Shown here one piece after another: positions 21,530 to 34,590 of a stretch of DNA of 64,000 nucleotides. The translations under genes and the position numbers were made by a program. This stretch comes from Hetaerina americana (Eukaryota > Arthropoda > Insecta > Odonata > Calopterygidae). Within the stretch, counting starts at the first letter, position 1; each line of letters begins with the position of its first letter. The notes beneath the pieces are model-generated. The model was given only the letters and a program-made list of their open reading frames with translations. It did no database searches and was not told where the DNA came from. The stretch spans positions 20,299,481 through 20,363,480 of the forward strand of contig JAKTNV010000011.1 in assembly GCA_022747635.1 (NCBI GenBank). The letters are read 5' to 3'.

Positions 21530-21830
21530 ACTACCCTAAACCCCCGATGCATCGAGTTTCCAAATCATGCCGTTGTGACTGTTTTTCCGCCTCGTGTTTT
21601 TAAAGTTTTGTTCTCGTGTTGTCCCCCGATATCTCTGCATCTCTTTTCGGCATCGTTTCGTCAAAGTCATTCGTTCATCTTGATTTGTCAAGGTTTATTT
21701 TTATTACTATTTTTAAGGACGGATTTCCGGGATTTTCACATTAAATGGTGTCTTCCGTTGGTGAAATTTATTCAAGGATTTGTTATATATGTAAATTAAA
21801 GATTCTGTGTTATTCCTATACCCCAATTTA
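21530..21830 (+). repeat. Degenerate satellite-like repeat, third unit
   Basis: Contains 'ccgatgcatcgagtttcc', 'tgtcaaggttt', 'ttccgttggtgaaatttattcaag' and 'tgtaaatta', matching the two units at 20480-20870. Confidence 0.55.
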
Positions 21831-21834
21831 ACGA

Positions 21835-23220
21835 GTTTTATGATTCATCTGAGAAAACATTCGGGAGTGTTTTGATCTTCTTTGAAATTGTGTGCGGTGT
21901 AATATTGTCGGCCGATTCTTATCTTCCAATAAAGAAGCGCTCAGGACTACATATGATCCCCAAAAAAATGTTAGGAATGTAGCTACGAAAAAAAACCTTG
22001 ATTTACAAAATTTGAAAGTCGATCGGTGATCAGGATGAGGATAGAAAAAAATGACTGCGGACCCATAAAAGTTTGCTAAATTTAACTTCACAGTCTATGG
22101 CAACTCTTGATTGATCTCTGTAAACGGATTTTTAGAGGTGTAGCCTGAAAATTACTGTACTAAACGCGCAAAGGGTCGCTTGACAGGGGACATTGTTTTT
22201 TCTTGGCACCAAATTTTTCCCGTCGACTGATTGATCCATGGGATGCTTGGGTGACCTGCCCTGACAAGGGCTCAGGGCATCATTCCAAAGCCATCAGCGA
22301 GAAATTTCTTAATCGTCCGTTTTCCTTTGTAACCGAAGTGAGTAAAGGACAAGGAGAACCCTTTAGCTGACGTGACATGATCGAATTTCGACTTAATGAA
22401 AAAACCGTTCTATTTCTGTGAGCTTTGACGAAATACTTAGATCTCTAGTTTAAATTTAAAGAGGTTGTGTTCTCTTTACATTCATATATAGCTCTCCCAA
22501 CTCGTCGTCTCGAAAGAAACGATAAGAGCGTGTCGGTAGATCACAGGTTCTCACAGAACACTTGGGATTATTTGGGCAATTAGTAGCCGGTCGCGTTGGC
22601 TGCACGACTTCTGTCTCGTGCTTTTCGTGCGATAGGTATCAAGTGGAATGGCAACCATTGCTGTCGCATATATAAATACACAATAATTCCCCCTGTGAGC
22701 TGGTCGCGAGGTATGAAAATTGATAAAATGGGCACCTTTTCGCACGCTTCTTATTGGACGCCCAAAAGTTAGCAACCACTCTCGTGTACAAATGTCAAGT
22801 TGCTCTCTTAGCCCCTTAAAACCCTCATAATTCCATCTAGGCCCTTAAACATGTTCAAAAAAGGAGTCCATTGCATTAGCAACCCCTCACTTTCCGGTAG
22901 ATGTACCAACACTGCTGGGAACCTTATGGATTGTTTTTCAATCAGTTTTCGACTTTTCAACTACTTCTCCCAAATCTGTTGCACTCCGTCACGCAGCTGC
23001 ATATCTGCGCACTTAAAAAGTATGAAGCTATTATGCATCGAGCACATGTTAATTATTTTGCAGGGAATGGTGCCTGAAATATTTGGAATTCGTCTGTCTC
23101 GCGGGAGCTAATTAAACCTAGGAACAAACACGAAAAAATCTCCAGCAAAATATGCGCCACGAGATATGAAAATGAAATATTGCAATCTTTTGCTACATAT
23201 ACATACATGATTGCTATACC
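21835..23220. other. Unassigned sequence
   Basis: No gene or recognised repeat. Open frames in this stretch have no identifiable domain. Confidence 0.5.
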
Positions 23221-23224
23221 TTTT

Positions 23225-23560
23225 CGATGCTTTACTGATAATGATAAATGTACTAGCCTAATGCTGTACTTGAAAATTTGGGAAAGTTATGGTTGATATT
23301 CGATTTCGACGACTTTGTCGATAGATATACGTATGGAGGATACGGTTAATATTCGACTTGGGAGATTTGGTTGACAATCGATAAGGACGATAATGTCGAA
23401 GTTCTATACGGAATATATGGTCGAAAATCGATATGGAGTATATTGTTAACATTCATGGATTATATTGGCAATATGCTATGTGGAGTATACATTCAAAATC
23501 GACGGCAAAGTCGATCTTTAAAATGGAAGTTATTGACGATATAGCTCGATCAGCTGTCTT
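23225..23560. repeat. TATCGA-rich island A
   Basis: Dense in TCGATA, ATATCGA, GTCGAA and ATTGTCGA words, as though derived from a decayed short tandem repeat. Similar islands lie at about 24470-24720, 27460-27830, 29200-29935, 35900-36040, 38655-38820 and 42290-42720. Confidence 0.55.
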
Positions 23561-23689
23561 TGTCGTCGAACTTGTTTAATAAACCTTGGAAGCACTGACT
23601 GCCCTTTCGTCACCACCTCGAAGGGATGCCGGTTTGAGATAGGTCGTATTAGAGCTATTTTTGTTGTCCCTACACGAACTTACCTCTGA

Positions 23690-24440
23690 AGCTTCTAGAT
23701 GTCCCCCCGCTTGCTGTGCGATTTCAGGTCACGGGGTCTTGGAGCGGGGGCCCCCTCTTTCTACCCCGAATATTTTAATTTTACCCGCGAACCAATAACC
23801 TCAACCGTAACCTTCGTGTTATGTTTCTGTGGTTTTGGTAAATGGTGCCTACCGCAGAGTCACTAGGGTATTCGGACGACTCCCTGGCCCCCCCCCCCCC
23901 CCGCCACGTTTCCTAATGCTGACCCGTAACGCAGACCGCTTTCTCATCATCTTTCCAAAGAAGAGCGCGTGACGTGGTTCGATTGGACGGGACCTTCACG
24001 GAGTTGCGGGGAGTTCTATAGGACCGTCGCAAGGACCTGGAAGGGTCAAATTCCAAGGAAACGGGAGTGTCCCCCCGGAGCTGCGCATGGGAAAGCGATC
24101 CAGTCGAATGGGCAAGGGGGCACTCCTGAGGGAGGGAGAGGATGGGGGAATTAAGGAGGGGAGGAGGAAGATCGACGCTCAGGACCGTGGGTGGGAAGTG
24201 GATGAGTGGGGGGGGATGGAGGGCGGGAGAAACCATGTGGCAAGTTGAGGCTTTATTGGCTCATCGACTGGTCAATTGGCCGATTGATCCCGCTTTCATT
24301 GGACAAGGTTTACCACCGATTGATTTATTGGAGTCGGGAGGAGGGTGGTGGGGGTAGAGATGGGGATGGATGGGGGAGAATTCTGCGGGTGGCGTGGGGT
24401 AGAGGATTTTTTTTTGTGCCGCAGGGCAAGGGGGTCATAG
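23690..24440. other. GC-rich island with G-rich plus strand and C(16) run
   Basis: A poly-C run lies at about 23887-23902. From 24060 to 24440 the plus strand is strongly G-rich (GGGGGGGGATGGAGGG and similar). No domain is recognisable in the open frames. Confidence 0.55.
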
Positions 24441-24469
24441 GGTTCGAGGGATGCGCGGTGGAGCTTGGC

Positions 24470-24720
24470 GATATGACGATATATCGAAATTTTTGAACGA
24501 CATTGTTTTCATTTCGACCTCAATGATATTGGTAATTTTGTGGAACGAATATGGATCGATAATGATCTTCTAAGAAAGGTATCGTTGTTATTACGGCATA
24601 ATCTATGCACGCTACAGGCATGACGATAGAAACGATATACGATAACATCGATATACCAATCTAGATGTCGGCCTCAGTATGGAAGAAAATGCTGATATTG
24701 TCTGTTCGAAATATTGAACT
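24470..24720. repeat. TATCGA-rich island B
   Basis: Rich in CGATAT, TATCGA and CGATAA words, directly following the GC-rich island. Confidence 0.5.
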
Positions 24721-24724
24721 ATTC

Positions 24725-25705
24725 TGTCGATGGCCGATGCTTTCGATTTTTAGACGGACAATATAGGAAGTATACGTTATGCTTGGTATTTGCAAAATGC
24801 AGATGTGGGCGTTATAATCTATAAGACGCTATGTAGAATGCTATCTTCATGAGCAAGTAAGCGATATACTTGACATATCATATGATCCATAAAACTTTAT
24901 ACAAGTTTTCGATATTGTTATATAAACCCGGAAAATATCGCAATGTCTATGCGTCTTCATCTTTTTGGTATTTATTTTATATCGCTGGCTATATCGTAAT
25001 TAAACGTACATCTCGGTCCCTATATAGCCGTATGTATTTATTACGATACATCGCATAATTTAAAAAAATTAATTTGAATTCACTTGTTAAGTAATTCAAA
25101 TGTTAATTCATTTGTAAATAATTTCTGTAAAAAAATAATTTATGAAAAGGTTCATGTTGTATTTCGAAGTAATAATGGATATGGATTTCCGCTCATTGCT
25201 CATTATAAATTTTGTGCTCATATAATGCCCCGACGTATGTACCGGTGTGAAGGAGTTTCCTTTTTTTTATCGACACACACTATTATTTTACCGAGTTCAT
25301 ATGTTTCCTTGCTTAATCATTATTCAGATCTAATTGACGGAATCAGTGTGCTCCACGAACTTTTGCTGAAATTGCGAGCTGAGTATCCAGCTTTAGGGTT
25401 ATAGTATTTTGATACTTCTTTGAATATTTAATTAAAATTTCTCGAAATCTGTAAAATCCAAGCAACACTTCGAGGAAATTCTTTCCGGGTCTTAAGCATT
25501 TTGTCGTAGGGATCGATTAATGGGCACGCCTTTTTCTGAGACCATAAACCCCATCGATTCTCATTTTTGCATTAACAGAAATGGAAGTAATCGCCTGGAC
25601 CATTGCCTAAAGACGTGAAATTTTTCCGGAGGTAATCGCCCCAACTTTGATGAAGTTGGTTCTATTCGGAATTACGTTTCCTAGCCCAAAACGGTTCATG
25701 TTTTG
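24725..25705. other. Unassigned AT-rich sequence
   Basis: No feature recognised. Confidence 0.5.

Positions 25706-25708
<3 letters not shown>

Positions 25709-25773
<65 letters not shown>
25709..25773. repeat. (TA)n microsatellite
   Basis: Uninterrupted TA tract of about 32 units. Confidence 0.95.
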
Positions 25774-25777
<4 letters not shown>

Positions 25778-26229
25778 AGTTTGGTTCTATAAAATATTTC
25801 CATTACTTTATTTCGTCGTGATATATTCTTTCTTTAACTTGGTGTAGTTCTACCCTTCTTAGATTATCATTTTTCCCTGCTTTGGATACAATGGTTACTC
25901 GTATTTATTTCAAATTTCTTGCCACCAAGTCAATAGCTGAACTGATTTACAAATATATTATCAGTGTTCACAATTTTGCAAACGCCCCGAGTACTCAAAG
26001 AAAATCCCTTCTTTTGTGTTTTATTGTTGTGCTAATGTTCTGCGTAATTTCTCGGAAAAACTCGGAGTTATGTGACCTTTCCTCATCTGAGTGATGTAAG
26101 CAGTTGGCAATTACAACCGTAAGTTCACGAAGTAACAAGCTGCATTTCTCTTGCCAACATTATTCACTACACTGTGGATACAACTAAAATGACTGAAAGG
26201 TATAAAACTAAAATGACCTTACTTAAATT

Positions 26230-26920
26230 GCGGATTATTATTATTTTAATAAAATGGACGGAAAGGGAAGAAAATAAGATGAAGTGCTAGCTAAATGGCA
26301 AATGTTGTAGGGAGAAATCCGAAAACGGAAAAGTGAACGCAAGATATTGAGAGGCAACAATAGTCAGAAGACCGATCTAGAACGGAGTGTTGGAAGAGCG
26401 ATCGAAAGGGACACATCAAAAAGGGAATAATAAATAAATGACAAATCTCGACAAATAAATTAAGAGAAATGTAATGTTGGCATAGCCAAAAATTAAATTA
26501 TTACTTTCTGAATATAAAACAATAAACAGACGATCAAGGACCACAAACCCCTCATGAGCATTTCTCTAATTCATTATTTAATGAAACCATAACGTTGCGG
26601 TTATTTTAAGAACTCTAAACCACCCCCTCCTTCAAGTAGGTCTCCCTACGTTAGGACGCGTCTTTTTCATTTTCTCGAACCCGAAAATGACAGATTCCGT
26701 TCCATTTAATGATAAAGATATTCGAAAAAAATGAAAGGATAAGAAACGAAGTGCTAGACATGATAGGGGAAGAAATGCACGGCTGTTGGGGGAAATTTGA
26801 ATGCGGAATAAGTGGATGCAGGTGATATTGATAGGCATTAGGATGCTGAAGACGGTAATATAGGGGGATTGATGGGGAAGTAAGGTAGGTTAAGTAAAAG
26901 AAATGGCATTTTGTGTGTGT
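26230..26920 (+). mobile_element. Two degenerate RTE LINE C-terminal fragments
   Basis: 26240-26420 and 26720-26900 each contain 'aagtgctag...', 'gggagaaat(tt/cc)ga', 'cggaa.aagtg.a.gcaggtgatattga' and 'gaagac.gt.ata' blocks that follow the RTE tail-coding order. Both are heavily diverged, and they lie in the same orientation. Confidence 0.55.
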
Positions 26921-26924
26921 AATT

Positions 26925-27455
26925 ACTGGATCCGGTAAACTGATGCTGGATAACACTAATAACATTTACAAGAATTGTATTTGTAAGTGTAGAACCAATA
27001 CCCTGGATTTAGAGCTTACCCTTCGTAAGTGCGTACATACAGAGCAGCTGCTTGCTGAATGACCAGTATATTATGTTCCCATTCCACTTATTGCGCGGAA
27101 ATTTAGTGCAGTGTAATAATTTTTTTAAATTATTACGATTGAATTACAAAACGAAATGACTTATCTAGCTGATTTACCTTTTGAACTCGATTCATCGCCG
27201 CCGAGTGCCCACATCTCTCGGCTCTGGGTTTTCCCGTTGCTCAAATGGATTTCTCGATCTCTCTCTTTGAATCCTACGCTTAGTACTTTCGAGTAAAAGA
27301 ATTTAAGGAGATAATTGATATGATCAGTAACCCCCGGTATGCATACCCCATGCCGAACTCTGAACTCTTTGAGAATCGGTATCTCGAGGCCATACTAACA
27401 GTGTAAAATTAATTTTTCAGTATCGCCAATCGTTGTGTGTGAAATATAGAGGTGG
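26925..27455. other. Unassigned AT-rich sequence
   Basis: No feature recognised. Confidence 0.5.
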
Positions 27456-27459
27456 CTAC

Positions 27460-27830
27460 GAAATAAACTGACCTGGCAGTAATTGTGGTTTGTAGTATAT
27501 GTATAGGTCTATCTACATTTTCGAGTGCATATATCATATAGGGTAAGAGCGAGTGCATATAGTGAAATTATCTAGATACTATCGACAAATATCGTTATTG
27601 GGCTATGTCGATCATATCGTAAAATGTCAACTCTATCGTCAACATCGAGTATCAATAGTGTGCAGCCATCGGGTCTATTTTCGCATGGGGTTTAGATTCT
27701 TCATCGATTTAAATGGAAGGTTGCAATGTCGTAGATCTTTAATATATGAACTTTAAGAATGCATGTCAAACAGTGGCTATAGTTCATATCGAAATATCTT
27801 CCACATTATTAAATAGACAACAGTAGTACC
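27460..27830. repeat. TATCGA-rich island C
   Basis: Contains many ATCGAC, TATCGT, TCGATC and CATATCG words. No open frame of note. Confidence 0.5.
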
Positions 27831-28261
27831 GTCTACATTATCACCGTCATCATCATGATTTACCATCAAACGTAAGATTGGCTTGACGGGACTCTCCACT
27901 CACGTCTTCTCTTATACGAGCTTATGTCTATATATTTCTTTTCTTTGGTCTCTTTCATTGTTTGTCCCTTGCCTCTCATCCAGGGTTTCTTTCTCTAATT
28001 CTTCCCGTTCGCTTTTCCCTCAGATACTGTTTCCATCAAGTAATCACCGTGTCTCCGATCAAATGTGTCCGTTTAAGTTCTTCTTTTTTGAGCTGTCATT
28101 TTAGACTTCTTCGCATCGTCAAGGCGACGATAAATTTTGACCCTAGAATTATGTAATATCGCAATTGAAGTATCCCTATTGACCTAGCTGATTTGAAAAC
28201 AAAATTGATCTTGTATCGATGTTTGTATTTTTAATTGCACAAAGAAATCAAGGAAAAACTA

Positions 28262-28660
28262 TTATATAATACAGGTATGTACGTCGTGGAAACGTGGTCA
28301 TTGAAGGAGGAGGGTAGACGTAGACTGGAGGCTTTTGAAATGTGGGTGTGGAGAAGAATGGAGAAGGTGAAATGGACCGGAAGGAAAGTTAATGAGGAAG
28401 TACCAGGTATGGTGGGCGAGGAGTGTTTTGATAGGAGAAATCCTAAGGAGGCAGGAAAAATGGATGAAGGGCGTATTGATCGGCAGTGGGATGCTGAAGA
28501 CCGTAATAGAGGGGAGAATGTTAGTACTCAGAGATGAAGAGGGACCTGAGGTAGGGTAGGATACTGGATTTTGTGTTGTGTTCGGTGTCACAAAATATTT
28601 ATTTAGTAGCTGTCCATCCAAAACCTATCTTAACCGGTAGATTCCTCAATAAATAAATAT
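28262..28660 (+). mobile_element. 5'-truncated RTE LINE copy, plus strand
   Basis: The plus frame 28235-28537 reads MYVVETWSLKEEGRRRLEAF..MWVWRRMEKVKWTGRKVNEEV, the C-terminus of the RTE protein. It is followed by the 3' UTR and the terminal CTACC/GGTAG stem-loop ('cttaaccggtagattcc' at 28632-28648), then an AATAAATAAATATTTATA tail. A stretch encoding the final GKGRNRIGMLDGMKGGRK is missing, so there is an internal deletion. It is less diverged than most fragments here. Confidence 0.85.
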
Positions 28661-28959
28661 TTATATAGATATATATACACACACACAAACACATTCTCAT
28701 GTAAATAAACACGCACATTGTTATTCTACCAGCTAAGGTAACTTTAGATAAAAAAACGGCCAATTTAACGTTACAATGGTACATTTTCTTTTGTGTTTAA
28801 ATCTTGGAGCATCAAACAATGATTCCAAATCACCTGCATATGATTCCAGAGATCACAGGATGTGTTATTAAAATCCCTAGCGTCCAATGAAGTTCAGTCA
28901 GGTGGAATTTTGGATTATGTGACAAACCCTAAGAGAAGTACAATACGAGCTACGGGGAG

Positions 28960-29195
28960 GTTGGTCGTGGGCATCGGGAGGAGGCCACTGCGTGTCCGAG
29001 GAATAGGGGAGTGAGGTGGTCGTATGGGGGAGTGTGTTTGAGAGAGTGTGGAGAGACCTCTCGAAGCGAAGTGCGCATCGCAAACCGCGGAGATGCTACG
29101 TGCCGCCTCTCCCTCCCCCACTATATCTCCTTCACTCTCCCTCGAACACCGTTCTCTTCCCCTCCTCCCAATCCCACTACTACCAGCGCAGACGA
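28960..29195. other. GC-rich island, G-rich then C-rich
   Basis: The plus strand changes from G-rich (28960-29060) to C-rich (29100-29180), the reverse of the order in the 16.1 kb island. No gene recognised. Confidence 0.5.
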
Positions 29196-29199
29196 TCGC

Positions 29200-29935
29200 A
29201 CGTTGACACTCGTATCATCATGGGGATGCGCGTTAATACGTGCGTTATATCGACGCCATGTCGATATTTTGTAACATCCACCCGTGGTCGTAATGGATAG
29301 TTTTCAAGGCCCGATATGTCGAGGCTCGAAAATGGCAGGATGATATCGACGGATACCGTCTCTATGACATAAATGATAATGAAGTCTGTTAGGACAATAG
29401 ATACGCGATATGAACTATGTACTCGTAGATAGTTTAGTTGATAGTGTGCATGCTCGTGTAAAGGATAGTTTGAGAAGTGACACAGGACCCTTCCATGTTG
29501 CCGCAATTCTTAGTATGGTATCCTTGTGGTACGCAGGTAGAAGCGTATTATTCGCAGGCATGACTCAAATTGTGGGTATTAAATATGGATAATTATGATC
29601 ATTTTTACGATGTGAAAAATATAGTATTACTAAATTCGACATGGTGTAAAGAGGTGATATTATTAACAGAAGCTATAGTAGATATTCGATAATGGCAATG
29701 CTGTTGATTTTCGATTAAAAATACTGTATATTATCGAAGTTCAATATGTATTCAGACTGATTAATATGATGGGCAATATTCAATGTTTTCGATATCGCTA
29801 GATTTGCTTCGATATGATCGACATTTTTCGATCGATGTTCCTGAACATTGTCGTCACGTCGATGTATCGTCGCGACCTCGATATTTCCGCGGGCTAAATT
29901 GTTGTTATCATGACATCTCTGTATCATCATGGCAT
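29200..29935. repeat. TATCGA-rich island D
   Basis: Contains repeated CGATAT, TCGACG and ATGTCGATA words. The 16-mer cgacgccatgtcgata at 29251 recurs exactly at 35912 in island E. Confidence 0.55.
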
Positions 29936-29939
29936 TATC

Positions 29940-30270
29940 GCATTGCTTTGAGTTCCTTACCCCTCTCTATCCCTCGTCTTATTCATTCCGTGCATTAGCG
30001 GAAGGGTCACTCAATGAAAGCCCGTGTCAAGTGCGGACCGGCCGGGTGGGTACTTCTGTTTTTTTCCCTCCTCTCCCCGATCCTTTATTTTTATTTATCT
30101 CCGTATCAGTCTCTCCCCCTGACCTGGGAGCCTTTTCCCAGAACGTTTCGTTGCGTGGCAACGGGGTCGAATCTTTCTCGTCATCATCGTTCGTTCGCTT
30201 GTGGAGGAGAGTTTTAAAAAGGAGAGAGACTTCAGGGAACGGGCTCAAGCTCATTACCTTACCACGGCGA
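29940..30270. other. GC-richer island beside TATCGA island D
   Basis: Pyrimidine-rich on the plus strand around 30055-30135 and CpG-containing. The 117-codon frame at 29929-30282 has no recognisable domain. Confidence 0.4.
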
Positions 30271-30349
30271 AGGGTCAACTAATATTTCAATTGATCTTTA
30301 GCTAGGTAACTAACAGAGCATATAGTTTATAGAGTAATTATTATCATTT

Positions 30350-30850
30350 TTTACTGTAATCTACGGGCTTTGATGGAGGCAAAGACTAACCACTGCTACG
30401 TTTCCAAGCCTCACGTAACAAAATACAGCATGACACCCTACACTGCCCTAAACCCTTCTTCAATTCCATATTCATTCAATCCTCCTGTGTAACATTCCTT
30501 CTCCTTACCCGCTCACCCAAAGTTCTCTCCCTTATCGTAATCTTCAACATTCCGTCCCCAGTCAAAACGCTCTCAATCCACGTTTCCTATCGTCGAATTT
30601 AACCCAACAGCCTCTTCCACATCCAATTCTAAAACGTCTTGGGTTCTTTAACCTTTTTCTCGAATTTATTTTTCCCATTACTTTAATTACTTGTCTCACG
30701 CTTATCCTCTCGACTCATCGATCGAGTACCGAGGCATTTAAAACGACGCTCCATATCTAAATTTCACTAATATTTTTGGTTAAAATCCTTACTTTATTTC
30801 CTTCATGCTCCTCTGCCGTCAAGTCATTCCATTTCTATTTGTGAAAACTT
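30350..30850 (-). mobile_element. Degenerate RTE LINE 3' fragment
   Basis: The plus strand holds 'taatctacgg', 'gtaacaaaatacag', 'atcttcaacattccgtccccagtcaaaacgctct' and 'cgacgctccatatctaaattt' in the order of the RTE 3' end and C-terminal coding region. No open frame remains. Confidence 0.7.
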
Positions 30851-30859
30851 ATTTACCCT

Positions 30860-31940
30860 ATGCAACTATCGCCATTGACGCGGATAGAGAGAATATTTCT
30901 ATTTCTACGTAGTGGTCAGGATCAACTCTTAGTGATACTACAGTCCAATGAAGTATATTAGCACATCTTCCCGTAGTGGAGAGTATTTAAGATCCGATAA
31001 ACCATATAAATACTATGTGGGTTGAAATGGAAACAAGGTTTATTTAAAAAAAATTATCCCAGTTATAATTGATGTATAGTACATCGTAACCACGTTCGAA
31101 GGGGGATCTTTACTATAACAGCACATGTTAGAATCGCCTTCCAAGGTCGCGATTAGGGTTTTATATTCATCCAGGGGCATGCATTTTGGCATCGCGACTC
31201 AATATCCACAACCGATCTGATTAGTTATCGAGAAACATCACCCGTTACTTGTTGGCATTCGTGAAAAGACATTAAGTTGAATCTAACGAAGAAGTAACAT
31301 GTAAAATTGAAAGAAACGTCTGAAAAAGACGCGTCCTAATAGAGCGCCTGCGCGAATGCCGATTCCTTTGTTTATCTGTTTTGTTTTTTTTCGACGTGAG
31401 TTGAGAGTCGTTTGGCTCTCGTCGATTGCGAGGTGATGCTCGTCTATTAAATTTTTCAAACGTAAACTGTGTGTCTTCCACCGTCATGCGTACGCCTGAG
31501 ATCCACGTGTGGATTCCCGCTTCAAACAAACTCGATTTTAATGGAATTTTTATCTCTGAGGAGAGATATAACTAAGGCGTGCTCTAAATCCTCGAGTAAA
31601 TAATCTTGAATGTAGGAGTTGGAATTCCTTGAACAAATGTCTCCTTGTCGAGACGCGTCCTCTTGCAGATTAATGTCGATGGTCTTAGGATTGTCCTATG
31701 ATACGAAATCCTACAAAGGTTGAAGGCATATGGTATTGGGATTTCCGATTGTCAATAGAGCCTCGCATCAACTTTGTGACTAGGAATGGATTCGGATCAG
31801 TGAGGTAAAGGTCATCGGTGCTGTAAATTAGCTCACCTCGGAACCCCAACAAAAGAAAATGTAAAGAGTAGTATTTTTATGCCACAAAACGCTAAATGCG
31901 TTTATATTACGCTAAAAAATATTATTATTGGCGAGTCTTC
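30860..31940. other. Unassigned sequence
   Basis: No gene or repeat recognised. Confidence 0.5.
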
Positions 31941-31944
31941 TAGG

Positions 31945-32035
31945 CATATTAGCCAAAGAAGAAGCTGTAGTCATAGTAGAGGGAGAAGGGAAGACTGTTG
32001 GGAGAAATTAGAAGGTGGCAGGAAGTTGTTTTTGT
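31945..32035 (+). mobile_element. RTE LINE scrap
   Basis: 'agagggagaagggaagactgttgggagaaatta' and 'ggcaggaag' resemble the RTE codons for VGEERGLLGEI..RQEK. Very short. Confidence 0.4.
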
Positions 32036-32118
32036 GGTTTTAGCGTATTAATTTAATGTGGCGTTGTGTGGGACATAGAAATTTAACATAACTTCTGTAT
32101 TTCTATCTATCAAAAACC

Positions 32119-32163
32119 TAGGGTTGCTGGTAGAGTAGTCTTAATACTCAAACAGCAACCCTA
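32119..32163. repeat. Short hairpin, 11-bp arms
   Basis: tagggttgctg at 32119-32129 pairs exactly with 32153-32163. Inside, gagta and tactc can pair as well. Confidence 0.8.
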
Positions 32164-32169
32164 TAATAA

Positions 32170-33880
32170 GTACCTTAACTATATTTGTGATCCTCACGAA
32201 AGCCCTTTAGATCGCTTAATGAGATCTTGTGTGTGCTGTGAGGGTAAACTGAATTTTTACGCGAAATTAAGCTCTCTTTACTTTTTCATTCGAATGTTAG
32301 AGCACTGTTCGTTTGATGAACTTTCCGCCCAACGCTGCGAGTTATGTTTTTAATGCCAAGTACTTCCCTACCGAGCGATCGATGGGATTTCCTCCACCTG
32401 TTGCTCGGGCGTCTGGCCGGTAGACAGCACGGGAAGGGCAAGGATGTTGAAGTTTTTAATCCGAGTGGTACGCCAAGTGACAGGCGTAAAGAGGAGATTC
32501 GTATAGGTCTTATCCTTCAATGCTTACGGATCCCAGTACAGGCCGTTTAGGGTAAGATGACGAGCCCAGATTATAGACTTATGTGACGTGGTAAATGTAG
32601 AGGAATTCAGACAGTTAGTTGGATCCGATCTGGAAACTTGAATATCCGATGGTGGGCAAAACCAAAAAAGCAATTTTGAGGCCGAATTTTCACACAGACT
32701 TGTTAATTTGATTAACTTGTCGTCAGATGTAAACTTTTTCAAATCCGTTCGCTCCTAAGCACTCCTCTACGTTTCCTCTCCGGTGAACTTTCTTCACATT
32801 CATTCAGCAGGTTCAAATAAATAAAATATTTTCGTACGATATTGTCTTTGACATTGCAGATGCGTCGCAGGTTTTCATAAATTAAAGGTCGTAAGAGACT
32901 TAGATGAAGTTCAGCGGTGATGTCTTGCCATTGTGTTCGGCATTTAGTTATTTAATTCTTACGGTTTTTCTTAACCGAATATATTTTTAATATTCTGGAA
33001 ATTTTTGCAGAAGCCTGAGCAAAAGTAACGTGCACTCGTTTCATTTAATCGATATCCGAAAAGTTGTAAATGTCGACATCCGTAATAGTGGAAGTCTTTA
33101 GGAAGATCAGCCGGATTGGAAGTCATGTTAAAGGAAGAAGTGATTATATTTGGCGTGATGTACCTGAAGAGTTTAGGCTTAACTTTCGAATTTATAAATA
33201 ATTAGATATTTAACTGTGTTCAATTTTACCTTTTCGTATTCGTATTGGTTGTTAAAACGTTGGTCTCGCTACCATTTTTCAAATTCAGAATTAGCGCGTG
33301 GTGTAAGTAAAATTTCTTTGCAGTTCGTTTACCACTCAGGTTTAAGGGTTTTCAGGTGAAAAAAAGAAATATTTTCTTTTTTTAAACTCGTATCGAAGTG
33401 CCGTTTCCCCGGAATTATCCATATTTACTCCCCAAGGTCGTTCCCATCCTCAACTACCTGCTTCTTTCTTTGTCACCCTTCGGAAGGCTTTTTTCCCTGC
33501 TCTGAGACCCTCGCCCCTTTCACCCCTCCCTCTTGCACCCACTCTAGTCTTCCATTTTACGTACATAGGAGCATAGTAGTCTTTCTTAAATGGTTCTTCT
33601 CACCCTTCTCGCACAGGCCCCTCCGAAAAAGACAGGTAGGGATGTGACATAGAGGTGGGAAACGTATGGCGACACCCGAAACGGTGCCAACACTGGTGTC
33701 GAAGCGTACAAAAGTCACGTGACTTGTGCATATTGGTTCAGTCCAGGCGTTGGAAAATTCGGCAAATATTTAGGGTTCAGTAGTGTACTAATATAGTAAT
33801 AGGGCGCCTTGAAAGCCATTTATTATTATAAATTTTAGCGAATACAGGGATGGACATTAGTTTTATTTTGGCTTAATTAT
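32170..33880. other. Unassigned sequence
   Basis: No gene or repeat recognised. Open frames such as 32344-32550 carry no identifiable domain. Confidence 0.5.
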
Positions 33881-33889
33881 TACTTGTGG

Positions 33890-34330
33890 TTTTGTGCCGG
33901 TTTAGGTTGGTTTTGTATGAACACAGACTGAACTATGATATATTTATTTGCCTCTACTGACGAAATACAATTCGACACCCGACCCTGACCCTGCTACAAT
34001 CCCGCATACTTCTTCTCAGGCTTCATCTCGTCCAAACATCCATATCCTATTCCTACCCCTTCATCACTTGCTCTGCGTCCTCCCTTCAATCAAAGTCTGA
34101 ACATCCCACAGCCAATCGAAATGCTCTGTACCCATCTTGCCTACCTCTTTTTGATTCCTTCCAACAACCCCTCTCCTCCCCTTTCTGCATATCAAGCACT
34201 TCTTCGTTTGTTTTCATTTCTGTCCATTTCACCTTTTCCATCCATCTCCACACCCACTTTTCAAGTGCCTCCAACCTACGTCCATCATCTTGCTTCAATG
34301 AATATGTTTCCGCTCAATAGAAACCTTTTA
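33890..34330 (-). mobile_element. Degenerate RTE LINE 3' copy
   Basis: It follows the reverse complement of the RTE 3' UTR ('aggttggttttgtatgaacaca', 'cctctactgacgaaatac') into codons matching EDRRRLEAFE.WVWR.MEKVKWTE (minus frame 34298-34086, MKQDDGRRLEALEKWVWRWM). It is frameshifted and lacks the 5' part. Confidence 0.8.
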
Positions 34331-34590
34331 AGATATATTTATATTGGAGTGGCAAGTATGTATGTAGATTTCTCGACTGATGATGATTGCCATTTTCCAC
34401 AAAGTGATGCATGAAATTAAGAAACAACAATTATGAGATTTTTTGTAACGAAGTCTTTTGTGTCCGGTATATGATCATGACTCTTCCCATACAGTAAATG
34501 CACCTCCTTGGGAAATTCCAAAAAACTGCGGGAGATGCCGCAACAGTAACTTTTAACGGAGTCATCCGCTAATGTGCATTTCAATGCAAC

